Assembly: GCA_023475455.1 (NCBI GenBank)
Contig: JAMCVR010000245.1
Coordinates: forward strand, 1-6,142
Length of the DNA: 6,142 nucleotides
Direction: 5' to 3'
Source: Thermoplasmatota archaeon
Lineage (GTDB): Bacteria; Pseudomonadota; Gammaproteobacteria; Burkholderiales; Thiobacillaceae
Under the pieces are notes generated by a model. It was not told the origin of the DNA, did no database searches, and saw only the letters and a program-made list of their open reading frames with translations. This document shows positions 1 to 6,072 of the stretch, piece by piece. Numbering within the stretch: position 1 is the first letter of the stretch; each line of letters begins with the position of its first letter. The position numbers and the translations under genes were made by a program.

Positions 1-125
1 GGTGCGCGCGCCACCCCCCCTGCCACCAGTGCCGCTTCCACCGTCAGCGCGATGCGCAGGTTCACCCCCAGGTGACAGAAGTTCGGCAATTCGACTTGCC
101 GGTTGTTATGATTCCTTCTTTTCAT
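1..125 (-). CDS. Probable AlgZ/FimS-like sensor histidine kinase, N-terminal fragment
   Basis: An open frame reads from an ATG at 125-123 to the window edge (41 codons plus two bases). It begins [20 protein letters not shown] and continues into a hydrophobic stretch (residues 23-38, [16 protein letters not shown]). The ELPNFC motif just before the first membrane segment is typical of AlgZ/LytS-type histidine kinases (His_kinase family), which in many beta- and gammaproteobacteria are encoded divergently from argH and upstream of an AlgR-type response regulator and hemC. The kinase core lies outside the window, so the call rests on this short N-terminus and on synteny. A GGGGA stretch just upstream could be a weak ribosome binding site. 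The start is 16 bp from the argH start, so the two genes must have overlapping control regions. Confidence 0.6.
   Translation of the reverse strand, partial: MKRRNHNNRQVELPNFCHLGVNLRIALTVEAALVAGGVARA
104..112 (+). promoter_or_regulatory. Candidate extended -10 promoter for argH
   Basis: TG-T-TATGAT at 104-112 matches the extended -10 form (TGnTATAAT) with one mismatch. The expected start of transcription is near 119, giving a leader of about 23 bases before the argH ATG at 142. No good -35 box is visible (TTCGGC at 82-87 is weak), which is common for extended -10 promoters. It lies inside the first codons of the divergent kinase gene. No activity can be shown from sequence alone. Confidence 0.35.
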
Positions 126-141
126 TCCCCGTTCTTGCCCC

Positions 142-1542
142 ATGAGCACGTCATCGACGCCGCCAAGCAACTCGCCGGCCGCCTGGTCGGGCCGGTTTTC
201 CGAGCCGGTTTCCGAAATCGTCAAACGCTACACCGCGTCGATTCCCTTCGATTATCGGCTGGCCGAGTTCGATATTCAGGGTTCGCTGGCGCACGCCGCC
301 ATGTTGCACCACGTCGGCGTCCTGTCCAAGGACGACCTGGAAGCGATCCGCCACGGCATGGCCGAGCTGCTGGCCGAGATCCGCGCCGGACAATTCAGTT
401 GGTCGCTGGACAGGGAAGACGTCCACCTCAACATCGAAGCCGCACTGACCGCGAAAATCGGCGACGCCGGCAAGCGCCTGCACACCGGGCGCAGCCGCAA
501 CGACCAGGTGGCGACCGATATTCGCCTCTACCTGCGCGATGCGATCGACCGCATTCTGGCCGGACTCCGCGCCTGCCAGACCGCGCTCGTCGACCTGGCC
601 GAGCAGCACGCCGACACCGTGATGCCCGGCTTCACCCATCTGCAGGTGGCGCAGCCGGTCACCTTCGGCCACCACCTCTTGGCCTACTTCGAAATGCTGG
701 CGCGCGACGCCGAGCGCATGGCCGACTGCCGCCGCCGGGTGAACCGCCTGCCGCTGGGCGCCGCCGCGCTGGCCGGGACCAGCTACCCGGTCGACCGCCA
801 GTTTGTCGCTGAGCAACTCGGCTTCGAGGCAGTCTGCGAAAACTCGCTCGACGCCGTCTCCGACCGCGACTTCGCCATCGAGTTTGCCGCCGCCGCCGCC
901 TTGGTGATGACGCATCTCTCCCGCCTGTCGGAAGAACTGATCCTGTGGATGAGCCCGCGCTTCGGCTTCATCGACCTGGCCGACCGCTTCTGCACCGGGT
1001 CAAGCATCATGCCGCAGAAGAAGAACCCCGACGTGCCCGAACTGGTGCGCGGCAAGACCGGCCGGGTCAACGGCCATCTGGTGGCGCTGCTCACCCTGAT
1101 GAAGGGCCAGCCGCTGGCGTACAACAAGGACAACCAGGAAGACAAGGAACCGCTGTTCGACACCGTCGACACCCTGACCGACACGCTGGCGATCTACGCC
1201 GACATGCTGCGCGGGGTGACGGTCAAGCCGGACGCGATGCGCGCCGCGGTGATGCAGGGCTTCGCCACCGCCACCGACCTGGCCGACTATCTGGTGAAGA
1301 AGGGCGTGCCCTTCCGCGATGCGCATGAAGTCGTGGCGCGCGCCGTGCGTGCGGCCGACACCGGCGGGCGCGATCTGGCAAATCTTCCGCTCGACGAATT
1401 GCAGGCGTTCAGCCCGATGATCGCGGACGACGTCTACGCCGTGCTGACGCTGGAAGGCTCGCTCGCCGCCCGCGACCATCTGGGCGGCACCGCGCCGGCG
1501 CAGGTGCGTAAAGCGATCGCCCGCGCGCGGCAGCGGATCTAG
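142..1542 (+). CDS. argH: Argininosuccinate lyase
   Basis: Cytoplasmic enzyme that splits L-argininosuccinate into L-arginine and fumarate, the last step of arginine biosynthesis. It belongs to the fumarase/aspartase superfamily and is active as a homotetramer. The 466-residue length is normal for bacterial ArgH. The N-terminal [11 protein letters not shown] is typical. [13 protein letters not shown] (residues 114-126) is the substrate-binding region. [16 protein letters not shown] carries the conserved Thr165-His166 pair. [12 protein letters not shown] (residues 286-297) is the superfamily signature loop carrying the catalytic serine. The ATG at 142 is the only sensible start, because the conserved N-terminus follows at once and the next Met is residue 54; no clear ribosome binding site precedes it. 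The gene looks intact. It is divergent from an AlgZ-like kinase gene and convergent with the marR-like gene. Confidence 0.97.
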   Translation: MSTSSTPPSNSPAAWSGRFSEPVSEIVKRYTASIPFDYRLAEFDIQGSLAHAAMLHHVGVLSKDDLEAIRHGMAELLAEIRAGQFSWSLDREDVHLNIEAALTAKIGDAGKRLHTGRSRNDQVATDIRLYLRDAIDRILAGLRACQTALVDLAEQHADTVMPGFTHLQVAQPVTFGHHLLAYFEMLARDAERMADCRRRVNRLPLGAAALAGTSYPVDRQFVAEQLGFEAVCENSLDAVSDRDFAIEFAAAAALVMTHLSRLSEELILWMSPRFGFIDLADRFCTGSSIMPQKKNPDVPELVRGKTGRVNGHLVALLTLMKGQPLAYNKDNQEDKEPLFDTVDTLTDTLAIYADMLRGVTVKPDAMRAAVMQGFATATDLADYLVKKGVPFRDAHEVVARAVRAADTGGRDLANLPLDELQAFSPMIADDVYAVLTLEGSLAARDHLGGTAPAQVRKAIARARQRI

Positions 1543-1548
1543 GGATTC

Positions 1549-1616
1549 ACAAGGAGGACACAGAGGACACGGAGAAAAGCCTCGTTCATCCTCTGCGTCC
1601 TCCGTGTCCTCATTGT
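1549..1616. repeat. Imperfect inverted repeat between convergent genes
   Basis: Arms 1554-1574 (GAGGACACAGAGGACACGGA, then G) and 1591-1611 are inverted copies of each other with three mismatches, around a 16-base loop. ACAA (1549-1552) and TTGT (1613-1616) extend the stem past one mismatch. Each arm contains the unit GAGGACAC-A/G twice, at 9-bp spacing. Elements of this look (CACAGAGGACACGGAG-like) occur as dispersed repeats in many unrelated bacteria; that is general knowledge, not searched here. The hairpin sits between the 3' ends of argH and the marR-like gene and could stop transcription from both sides. However, no T run follows it in either direction. The only T run (1622-1617 read on the minus strand, after a 4-bp AACC/GGTT stem) lies on the marR side, before the hairpin. 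Confidence 0.75.
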
Positions 1617-1636
1617 AAAAAACCAGCGGTTGCGCA

Positions 1637-2227
1637 TCAGGGCGACTCCACCAGCGCCACCGGCGGCGCGTGCTCGCGGCAGATCCGCCGCACTTCCGGA
1701 CTGGACAGCTTTTCCTGCATCAGCGCGCAGAAATAGCTGCGCGGCCCCAGCCGCTGGTTGTGACGGCAGGTGGCGCACACGCCGAAGCTGCGCTTGCCGC
1801 TTTGCGCCTGCACCTGGGCCAGCACCTGCCGCAGCACCACCATCGCCGACGTCACCCGCGCCGGACTCGCGGTCTGCACGATATCGCGCCAGGCACTCCC
1901 GGCGCTCAGGGTCTTCAGCAGCGTGGTGCCGCCCTCGGCCAGGATCAGTCGCACCACCCGGCCATCGCGGGGATCGGCATAACGCGAGATCAGGCGGCGG
2001 CGTGCCAGCACCAAAACCGTCTGCGATACCGTGCCCTTGGTCAGCCCGAGGTATTCGGTCAGCGCCTGCGGGGTATTGCTGAAGCGGTTGGCCTGGTTCA
2101 GATAGAACAGCACCTGCAGGTGCACCGGCTGCAGCCCCTGCGCCGCGCCCGCCTGCCGCAAGTCGGCCCGGGTCATCAGCGACAGCCGCTCGACCAGGTC
2201 GAACAGGGTGAGCGCCTGGCTTTTCAA
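1637..2227 (-). CDS. MarR-family regulator with four-cysteine C-terminal extension
   Basis: A 196-residue winged-helix protein. Residues 1-50 form the helical dimer region. NTPQALTEYLGLTKGTVSQT (51-70) is the helix-turn-helix, followed by the rest of the recognition helix. SRYADPRDGRVVRL (81-94) is the MarR wing with its DxRDGR signature. After the usual MarR core comes an extension of about 50 residues with Cys151, Cys154, Cys167 and Cys183 (CX2C-X12-C-X15-C) plus His156 and His186, which looks able to bind a metal or Fe-S cluster. The start is a TTG at 2227-2225, 7 bases after the cyaY stop, so the two genes are probably co-transcribed. No strong ribosome binding site is seen, and Met18 is an alternative start. 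Target genes and ligand are unknown. The position after the frataxin gene suggests, but does not prove, an iron or Fe-S role. Confidence 0.8.
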   Translation of the reverse strand: MKSQALTLFDLVERLSLMTRADLRQAGAAQGLQPVHLQVLFYLNQANRFSNTPQALTEYLGLTKGTVSQTVLVLARRRLISRYADPRDGRVVRLILAEGGTTLLKTLSAGSAWRDIVQTASPARVTSAMVVLRQVLAQVQAQSGKRSFGVCATCRHNQRLGPRSYFCALMQEKLSSPEVRRICREHAPPVALVESP

Positions 2228-2234
2228 ATGTTTT

Positions 2235-2558
2235 TCAGAACCGGACCATGACGCCGCCCTGCGCGGCGATCAGCGCGGCCAGCTTGTCATAGAGCGGCTC
2301 GCCGCTCTTGGTGTCGAACCAGCCGGCATCCAGCGGCTTGAAGTGAAAGCCGCCCGAACGCGCCGCGACCCAGATTTCGCGCGCCACGCCGTGGCGGTTG
2401 ATGATGATCTTGCTGCCGTCGTCGAACTCGACCTCGATGATGCCGTCGGCCGGTGTCTCGAAATCCAGGTCGGCGTCTTCCAACGCCTGTTCGATGCGTG
2501 TCAGGGTCGTGCCGGCGGCCTGGTTGAATTCGGCCTCGCTGGATTCGCTTTTCGTCAT
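2235..2558 (-). CDS. cyaY: Frataxin-like iron donor protein CyaY
   Basis: Bacterial frataxin, a small cytoplasmic protein that binds iron and interacts with the IscS/IscU machinery to tune Fe-S cluster assembly. The 107-residue length is normal. The N-terminal helix is acidic (RIEQALEDADLDFETP, residues 21-36). The sheet follows with GIIEVEFDDGSKIIINRH (39-56) and REIWVAARSGGFHFKP (60-75), the classic frataxin core, and the protein ends in a helix and GGVMVRF. The frame is open for a long way upstream on the minus strand, but that stretch is antisense to lptM and lysA. The start chosen is the ATG at 2558-2556, which gives the family length and has CGGGA a few bases upstream. It is divergent from lptM (25 bp between start codons) and is followed by the marR-like gene. 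Confidence 0.95.
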   Translation of the reverse strand: MTKSESSEAEFNQAAGTTLTRIEQALEDADLDFETPADGIIEVEFDDGSKIIINRHGVAREIWVAARSGGFHFKPLDAGWFDTKSGEPLYDKLAALIAAQGGVMVRF

Positions 2559-2583
2559 GATGTCCCGTGCTAACATTTCGCGC

Positions 2584-2709
2584 ATGAAACTGCGCACCTT
2601 ATATATAGTGTCCCTGTTGCTGTGCGGGCTTGGTCTGACGGCCTGCGGCTCCAAGGGTGACCTGTATCTTCCCGAAAATCCCCCCGCACCGCAACGGACT
2701 TCCAATTGA
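2584..2709 (+). CDS. lptM: LptM-like small outer-membrane lipoprotein
   Basis: A 41-residue lipoprotein. MKLR is followed by a hydrophobic signal (residues 6-17) and the lipobox LTAC with lipidated Cys21, then GSKGDLYLPENPP. The C-G-x-K-G-x-L-Y-L-P pattern is the hallmark of the LptM/YifL (LppL) family. In E. coli LptM binds the LptDE lipopolysaccharide translocon and assists its oxidative maturation. As in gammaproteobacteria, it sits divergent from cyaY and upstream of a lysine/diaminopimelate pathway gene. Its TGA overlaps the TTG start of lysA. Codons 6-8 (TTA TAT ATA) are unusually AT-rich for this genome. Confidence 0.9.
   Translation: MKLRTLYIVSLLLCGLGLTACGSKGDLYLPENPPAPQRTSN
2597..2607 (-). 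promoter_or_regulatory. Candidate -10 region of the divergent cyaY promoter
   Basis: On the minus strand this reads TATATATAAGG, the most promoter-like AT stretch near cyaY in otherwise GC-rich sequence. Transcription would begin near 2590, leaving a leader of about 30 bases before the cyaY ATG. It lies inside lptM codons 6-8. No good -35 box can be named, so this is a suggestion only. Confidence 0.3.
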
Positions 2710-3950
2710 ACACCCTGAATCGCATCGACGGCCGCCTCCACCTGGAAGGCGTGGCGCTGGACACGCTTGCCGAACGATTCGGCACGCCGCTGTATGTCTA
2801 TTCCCGGCGGGCGCTCGAAAGCGCCTACCAGGCGTATAGCGACGCCTTTGCCGCAACGCCCCACCTGATCTGCTACGCGGTCAAGGCCAATTCCAGCCTG
2901 GCCATCCTCAACCTGTTCGCGCGGCTCGGCGCCGGCTTCGACATCGTCTCCGGCGGCGAACTGGCCCGCGTGATGGCCGCCGGCGGCGACCCCGGCAAGG
3001 TCGTGTTCTCCGGCGTCGGCAAGACCGCGGACGAGATGCGCGCCGCGCTCAAGGCCGGCATCCTCTGCTTCAACGTCGAATCGCTCGGCGAACTGCACCG
3101 GCTGAACCGCGTGGCCCGCGAGCTGGGCAAGGTCGCGCCGGTGTCGTTCCGCGTCAATCCCGACGTCGACCCGAAGACGCACCCGTATATCTCCACCGGG
3201 CTCAAGGAAAACAAGTTCGGCGTGCCGATCGCCGAGGCGCCCGTGCTGTACCGCCTGGCCGCCGGCCTGCCGAACCTGAAGATCACCGGCGTCGACTGCC
3301 ACATCGGCTCGCAGCTGACCGACCTGTCGCCGCTGGCCGATGCCGCCGACCGCGTGCTGGCGCTGGTCGATGCGCTGGCGGCCGAAGGCATTTCGCTGCA
3401 ACACATCGACCTCGGCGGCGGCGTCGGCATCCGCTACCGCGACGAGACGCCGCCCGATCTTGCCGCCTACGGCCGGGTGCTTGCTCAAAAATTTGCCGGC
3501 CGCCGCGAGAAGCTGCTGCTGGAGCCGGGGCGTTCGCTGGTCGGCAACGCGGGGCTGCTGCTCACGCGCGTCGAGTACCTGAAGCCGGGCGAGGACAGGA
3601 ATTTCGCCATCGTCGACGCGGCGATGAACGACCTGATGCGTCCCGCGCTGTACGAGGCGTATCACGAAATCGTCGCCATCGACGAACGTCCAACCCCCAC
3701 AAAGCGCTACGACATCGTCGGCCCGATCTGCGAGACCGGCGATTTTCTTGGCTTTGCGCGCGATCTCGCCATCGAGGAAGGCGACCTGCTGGCCCTGCTT
3801 TCGGCCGGCGCCTACGGCATGAGCATGGCATCCAACTACAATTCGCGCCCGCGGGCGGCCGAAGTGCTGATCGACAAGAATGAAATCCACCTCATCCGCG
3901 AACGCGAATCCCAGGACCGCATGATGGCCGGAGAATGGCTTGTTGACTGA
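2706..3950 (+). CDS. lysA: Diaminopimelate decarboxylase
   Basis: PLP-dependent cytoplasmic enzyme that decarboxylates meso-diaminopimelate to L-lysine, the last step of lysine synthesis. It is a fold-type III (alanine racemase-like) decarboxylase and normally a dimer. The 414-residue length is typical. CYAVKANSS carries the PLP-binding Lys60. HIGSQ starts at His199, the phosphate-binding GGGVG is at 237-241, and EPGRS (273-277) is present. CETGD provides Cys342, which reaches into the partner's active site. SAGAYGMSMASNYNSRPR (366-383) is the conserved C-terminal signature. The start is taken as the TTG at 2706, overlapping the lptM stop (TTGA), which gives the expected N-terminus NTLNRIDGRLHLEGV; translational coupling to lptM is likely. 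No dapF follows, unlike in some related clusters. Confidence 0.96.
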   Translation: MNTLNRIDGRLHLEGVALDTLAERFGTPLYVYSRRALESAYQAYSDAFAATPHLICYAVKANSSLAILNLFARLGAGFDIVSGGELARVMAAGGDPGKVVFSGVGKTADEMRAALKAGILCFNVESLGELHRLNRVARELGKVAPVSFRVNPDVDPKTHPYISTGLKENKFGVPIAEAPVLYRLAAGLPNLKITGVDCHIGSQLTDLSPLADAADRVLALVDALAAEGISLQHIDLGGGVGIRYRDETPPDLAAYGRVLAQKFAGRREKLLLEPGRSLVGNAGLLLTRVEYLKPGEDRNFAIVDAAMNDLMRPALYEAYHEIVAIDERPTPTKRYDIVGPICETGDFLGFARDLAIEEGDLLALLSAGAYGMSMASNYNSRPRAAEVLIDKNEIHLIRERESQDRMMAGEWLVD

Positions 3951-3992
3951 CTTTCATCGGTACAGTTCGGGTGTCTACTTTTCGGATTTTTG

Positions 3993-4007
3993 GTATCGAT
4001 CCGATAC
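3993..4007. other. Short perfect palindrome downstream of lysA
   Basis: GTATCG-ATC-CGATAC is a perfect 6-bp inverted repeat with a 3-base centre, followed by ATTTTG. A competing pairing exists between TCGGAT (3982-3987) and ATCCGA (3999-4004). It may act as a weak terminator for lysA, whose stop is about 40 bases upstream, although the T run is short. Alternatively it may be an operator for the downstream promoters. Neither role can be settled here. Confidence 0.35.
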
Positions 4008-4014
4008 ATTTTGC

Positions 4015-4043
4015 TTGACCGCTACATTTTTCATTGAATTATT
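4015..4043 (+). promoter_or_regulatory. Candidate distal sigma70 promoter of the H1-like gene
   Basis: TTGACC at 4015-4020 and AATTAT at 4038-4043 are separated by 17 bases, in an AT-rich patch. The -10 matches consensus at four of six positions. A transcript from here would start near 4050 and carry a leader of about 200 bases, including the full dyad at 4094-4115. Confidence 0.3.
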
Positions 4044-4065
4044 TTCACCATGGCTTGACTATTCG

Positions 4066-4093
4066 TTGAACCCACGGGAAAAGTAACTAGAAT
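4066..4093 (+). promoter_or_regulatory. Best sigma70-like promoter of the H1-like gene
   Basis: TTGAAC (4066-4071) and TAGAAT (4088-4093, five of six consensus bases) are separated by 16 bases. A second -35-like TTGACT lies at 4055-4060 but is badly spaced for this -10. The expected transcript start is near 4100, leaving a leader of about 150 bases before the ATG at 4252. The -10 box directly abuts an inverted repeat (4094-4115). Confidence 0.5.
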
Positions 4094-4115
4094 GAGGCTC
4101 ACCAAGCGGAGCCTC
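4094..4115. promoter_or_regulatory. Dyad GAGGCTC-N8-GAGCCTC adjoining the -10 box
   Basis: Perfect 7-bp inverted repeat (4094-4100 and 4109-4115) with an 8-base centre, starting on the base after the proposed -10. This is where a repressor operator often lies. If transcription starts at the distal promoter, the same dyad would form an RNA hairpin. No factor can be assigned. Confidence 0.4.
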
Positions 4116-4201
4116 GGTATCGCCCGTGTCTAGCGGGTTTCGGGCAAGTCGGTCGCCTGTCGGTACCACGCTTTGGAAGTGCAAATTCTGACTGCACGTG
4201 G
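4116..4201 (+). other. Potentially structured leader upstream of the H1-like gene
   Basis: Several pairings are visible. GGTA (4116-4119) can pair with TACC (4164-4167), enclosing GCCCG (4122-4126) with CGGGC (4141-4145). GCCCG can instead pair with CGGGT at 4134-4138, so the two helices exclude each other. A separate hairpin has GTGCA (4179-4183) with TGCAC (4193-4197), extended by CCAC (4166-4169) with GTGG (4198-4201) around a bulge. I do not recognise a known riboswitch or sRNA family. It could be a structured 5' leader or a small RNA; the region has no coding frame of note. Confidence 0.35.
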
Positions 4202-4239
4202 CTTCAAGCTGTAGTGATAAGTGAATGTGTTCAACTTCT

Positions 4240-4245
4240 AAGGAG
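4240..4245 (+). promoter_or_regulatory. Strong ribosome binding site of the H1-like gene
   Basis: AAGGAG, six bases before the ATG at 4252, is a near-ideal Shine-Dalgarno sequence and the best in the window. It fixes the start codon and suggests a highly translated gene. Confidence 0.85.
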
Positions 4246-4251
4246 TGTTAG

Positions 4252-4887
4252 ATGGCAACAGTGAAAAAACCCGCCGCCAAAAAACCGGCAGCCAAGAAGG
4301 CAGCAGCCAAACCCGCTGCCAAACCCGTAGCCAAGAAGGCCGCACCAGCCAAGAAGGCGGTCGCCGCCAAAAAACCGGCAGCCAAAAAGCCGGTAGCCAA
4401 GAAAGCCGCCGCCAAGCCGGCAGCCAAAAAGCCGGCAGCCAAGAAAGCCGCGCCGGCCAAGAAAGCGGTCGCCGTCAAAAAACCGGCAGCCAAAAAGCCG
4501 GTAGCCAAGAAAGCCGCCGCCAAGCCGGCAGCCAAAAAGCCGGCAGCCAAGAAAGCCGCGCCGGCCAAGAAGGCAGTCGCCGCCAAAAAACCGGTAGCCA
4601 AGAAAGCCGCCGCCAAGCCGGCAGCCAAAAAGCCGGTAGCCAAGAAAGCCGCGCCGGCCAAGAAGGCGGTCGCCGCCAAAAAACCGGCAGCCAAAAAGCC
4701 GGTAGCCAAGAAAGCCGCCGCCAAGCCGGCAGCCAAAAAGCCGGCAGCAAAACCGGTTGCCAAGAAGGCGGCACCGGCCAAGAAGCCTGTCGCGAAGAAG
4801 GCGGTCCCCGCCAAACCCGCGCCAGCTCCCGTGGCTGCCCCTGCCCCCGCACCGGCGGTACCGGTCATCAAGCCTTTCGGGCTCTAA
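4252..4887 (+). CDS. Histone H1-like Lys/Ala/Pro-rich DNA-binding protein
   Basis: A 211-residue protein made almost only of Lys, Ala, Pro and Val, in pentads such as [10 protein letters not shown] and KKAAA. It has no acidic residues, no Cys and a single aromatic (Phe209), so it is extremely basic and probably disordered. This resembles the C-terminal tail of eukaryotic histone H1 and bacterial H1-like proteins such as AlgP and HctB, which bind DNA without strong sequence preference and can compact the nucleoid. From about residue 188 the charge drops to a Pro/Ala tail ([17 protein letters not shown]) ending IKPFGL. The body consists of 31-36-residue repeats. The gene has its own promoter candidates, a strong ribosome binding site and two terminators, so it is likely a single, well-expressed unit. 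The family is assigned by composition, not by a fold. Confidence 0.85.
   Translation: MATVKKPAAKKPAAKKAAAKPAAKPVAKKAAPAKKAVAAKKPAAKKPVAKKAAAKPAAKKPAAKKAAPAKKAVAVKKPAAKKPVAKKAAAKPAAKKPAAKKAAPAKKAVAAKKPVAKKAAAKPAAKKPVAKKAAPAKKAVAAKKPAAKKPVAKKAAAKPAAKKPAAKPVAKKAAPAKKPVAKKAVPAKPAPAPVAAPAPAPAVPVIKPFGL
4264..4794 (+). repeat. 108-bp in-frame tandem repeats in the H1-like gene
   Basis: Protein units begin at residues 5, 40, 76, 112 and 143 and share the plan [36 protein letters not shown]. Units 2 (4369-4476) and 3 (4477-4584) are each 108 bp, identical over their first 95 bases, with three differences in the rest. Unit 4 (4585-4677) lacks one pentad (93 bp), and unit 5 starts as a near-identical copy at 4678. 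The DNA-level identity indicates recent expansion by slippage or unequal crossover, so copy number probably varies between strains. Confidence 0.9.
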
Positions 4888-4910
4888 CAGGTCGGGCACT
4901 GCCCAATCTG

Positions 4911-4936
4911 AAACGGGGGCTTGTCCCCCGTTTTTT
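4911..4936 (+). terminator. Intrinsic terminator of the H1-like gene, copy 1
   Basis: CGGGGG-CTTGT-CCCCCG (stem 4914-4919 and 4925-4930) is followed by T6 (4931-4936); AAA before the stem can extend pairing into the T run. It lies 23 bases after the stop codon of the H1-like gene and is a textbook rho-independent terminator. Confidence 0.9.
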
Positions 4937-4946
4937 ATTGGGCGCG

Positions 4947-5073
4947 GCCGGGGGCTTGTCCCCCGTTTTTTATCGCCTCATTCCGGCTCGACCCGATGCG
5001 GAGTCAAGACCTGGCCGGCGCGAAACGGTCACGGACCGCCACCAGCAAGCTCATTCCCCACGGCAGCCGCAGC
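4947..5073. repeat. 127-bp direct repeat, internal copy
   Basis: Identical base for base to 6016-6142 (offset 1069). It starts two bases before the second terminator hairpin and covers that terminator, the short gap and the last 22 codons plus stop of msrQ. The bases just before the two copies differ (G at 4946, A at 6015). Here it is in its natural context, because msrQ reads through it intact. Confidence 0.97.
4949..4971 (+). terminator. Intrinsic terminator, copy 2 (tandem)
   Basis: The same hairpin, CGGGGG-CTTGT-CCCCCG, with T6, repeated 35 bases after copy 1. The two copies are identical over 25 bases, including AT after the T run, but their surroundings differ. It lies about 30 bases beyond the 3' end of msrQ, which converges from the other strand. 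A third copy is at 6018-6040. Confidence 0.85.
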
Positions 5074-5623
5074 GTCAGCAACAGTGCGAGCATTGCTCCG
5101 TAGACCAGCGGTTCGGTCAGGTCTTTCTTCACCAGCCACAGGTAATGAACCACGCCCAGCAGGGCAATCGGGTAAACCAGACGATGCAGTTGCTGCCAGC
5201 GGCGACCGAGGCGGCGCATCATGGCATGGGTCGAGGTCGCGGCGAGCGGGACGAGCAGCACAAAGGCGGTGAAGCCTACGGTAATGAAGGGGCGCTTGAC
5301 GATGTCCCTGGCGATGGTCGCCGGATCGAAAAACTGGTCCAGCCAGACGTACGTGACGAAATGCAGGCAGGCGTAAAAAAAGGTGAACAGCCCCAGCATG
5401 CGCCGGTAACGGATGAGATCTGCGCGCCCGGTCAGCCGCCGCAGCGGGGTGACGGACAGCGTCACCAGCAGCCCGACCAGCGTCCAGGTACCCGTGGAGC
5501 GCGTGATGAATTCGATCGGGTTGGCGCCCAGACCACCGCTGGCACCCAACGCAATCAGCCGGGCGAGCGGCAACAGGCACGCCAACGCAATCCAGGCCTT
5601 GGGCTTGCGCAGGACCGTGCCCA

Positions 5624-5624
<1 letters not shown>
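5004..5624 (-). CDS. msrQ: MsrQ, haem b membrane subunit of the MsrPQ reductase
   Basis: Inner-membrane cytochrome b-type protein (YedZ family) that passes electrons from the quinone pool or a flavin reductase to periplasmic MsrP, which repairs oxidised methionines in envelope proteins. It has 206 residues and about six hydrophobic segments (roughly 10-28, 45-60, 75-95, 112-130, 148-166 and 172-188). ACLHFVTYVW (His88), WQQLHRLVYP (His147) and GVVHYLWLVKKD (His160) match the conserved haem-ligand histidines of the family. The ATG at 5624-5622 overlaps the msrP stop by one base (TGATG), which fixes the start and implies translational coupling. The minus-strand frame is open well upstream, but that stretch overlaps msrP out of frame. 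The gene converges on the two terminators of the H1-like gene. Confidence 0.94.
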
Positions 5625-6015
<391 letters not shown>

Positions 6016-6017
6016 GC

Positions 6018-6040
6018 CGGGGGCTTGTCCCCCGTTTTTT
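6018..6040 (+). terminator. Third copy of the CGGGGG-CTTGT-CCCCCG terminator hairpin
   Basis: Same stem, loop and T6 as the copies at 4914 and 4949, here as part of the terminal repeat. Its biological presence at this place depends on whether the join at 6015/6016 is real. Confidence 0.7.
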
Positions 6041-6072
6041 ATCGCCTCATTCCGGCTCGACCCGATGCGGAG

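Noticed and set aside
1549..1616. Classical intrinsic terminator for argH
   Set aside because: The hairpin is strong, but an A run rather than a T run follows it on the argH strand.
1630..2251. Plus-strand frames antisense to the marR-like gene
   Set aside because: Their Ala/Arg/Pro- or Gln/His-rich translations lack family motifs, while the minus strand has a clear winged helix with DPRDGR.
2235..3890. Long minus-strand open frame of 551 codons covering lysA, lptM and cyaY
   Set aside because: Only its last 107 codons are a real gene (cyaY). The rest is antisense to lysA and lptM, which have full family signatures; GC-rich coding DNA often leaves the opposite strand open.
4094..4240. Known riboswitch, 6S RNA, SRP RNA or tRNA
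   Set aside because: I cannot match conserved motifs of any of these families; only simple hairpins can be supported.
4264..4794. CRISPR array
   Set aside because: The repeats are contiguous, in frame and coding, with no unique spacers and no cas genes.
4231..4899. Minus-strand Gly/Leu/Phe/Cys-rich frames across the H1-like gene
   Set aside because: These repetitive frames are mirror images of the Lys/Ala/Pro repeats, with no ribosome binding site; the plus strand has a perfect one.
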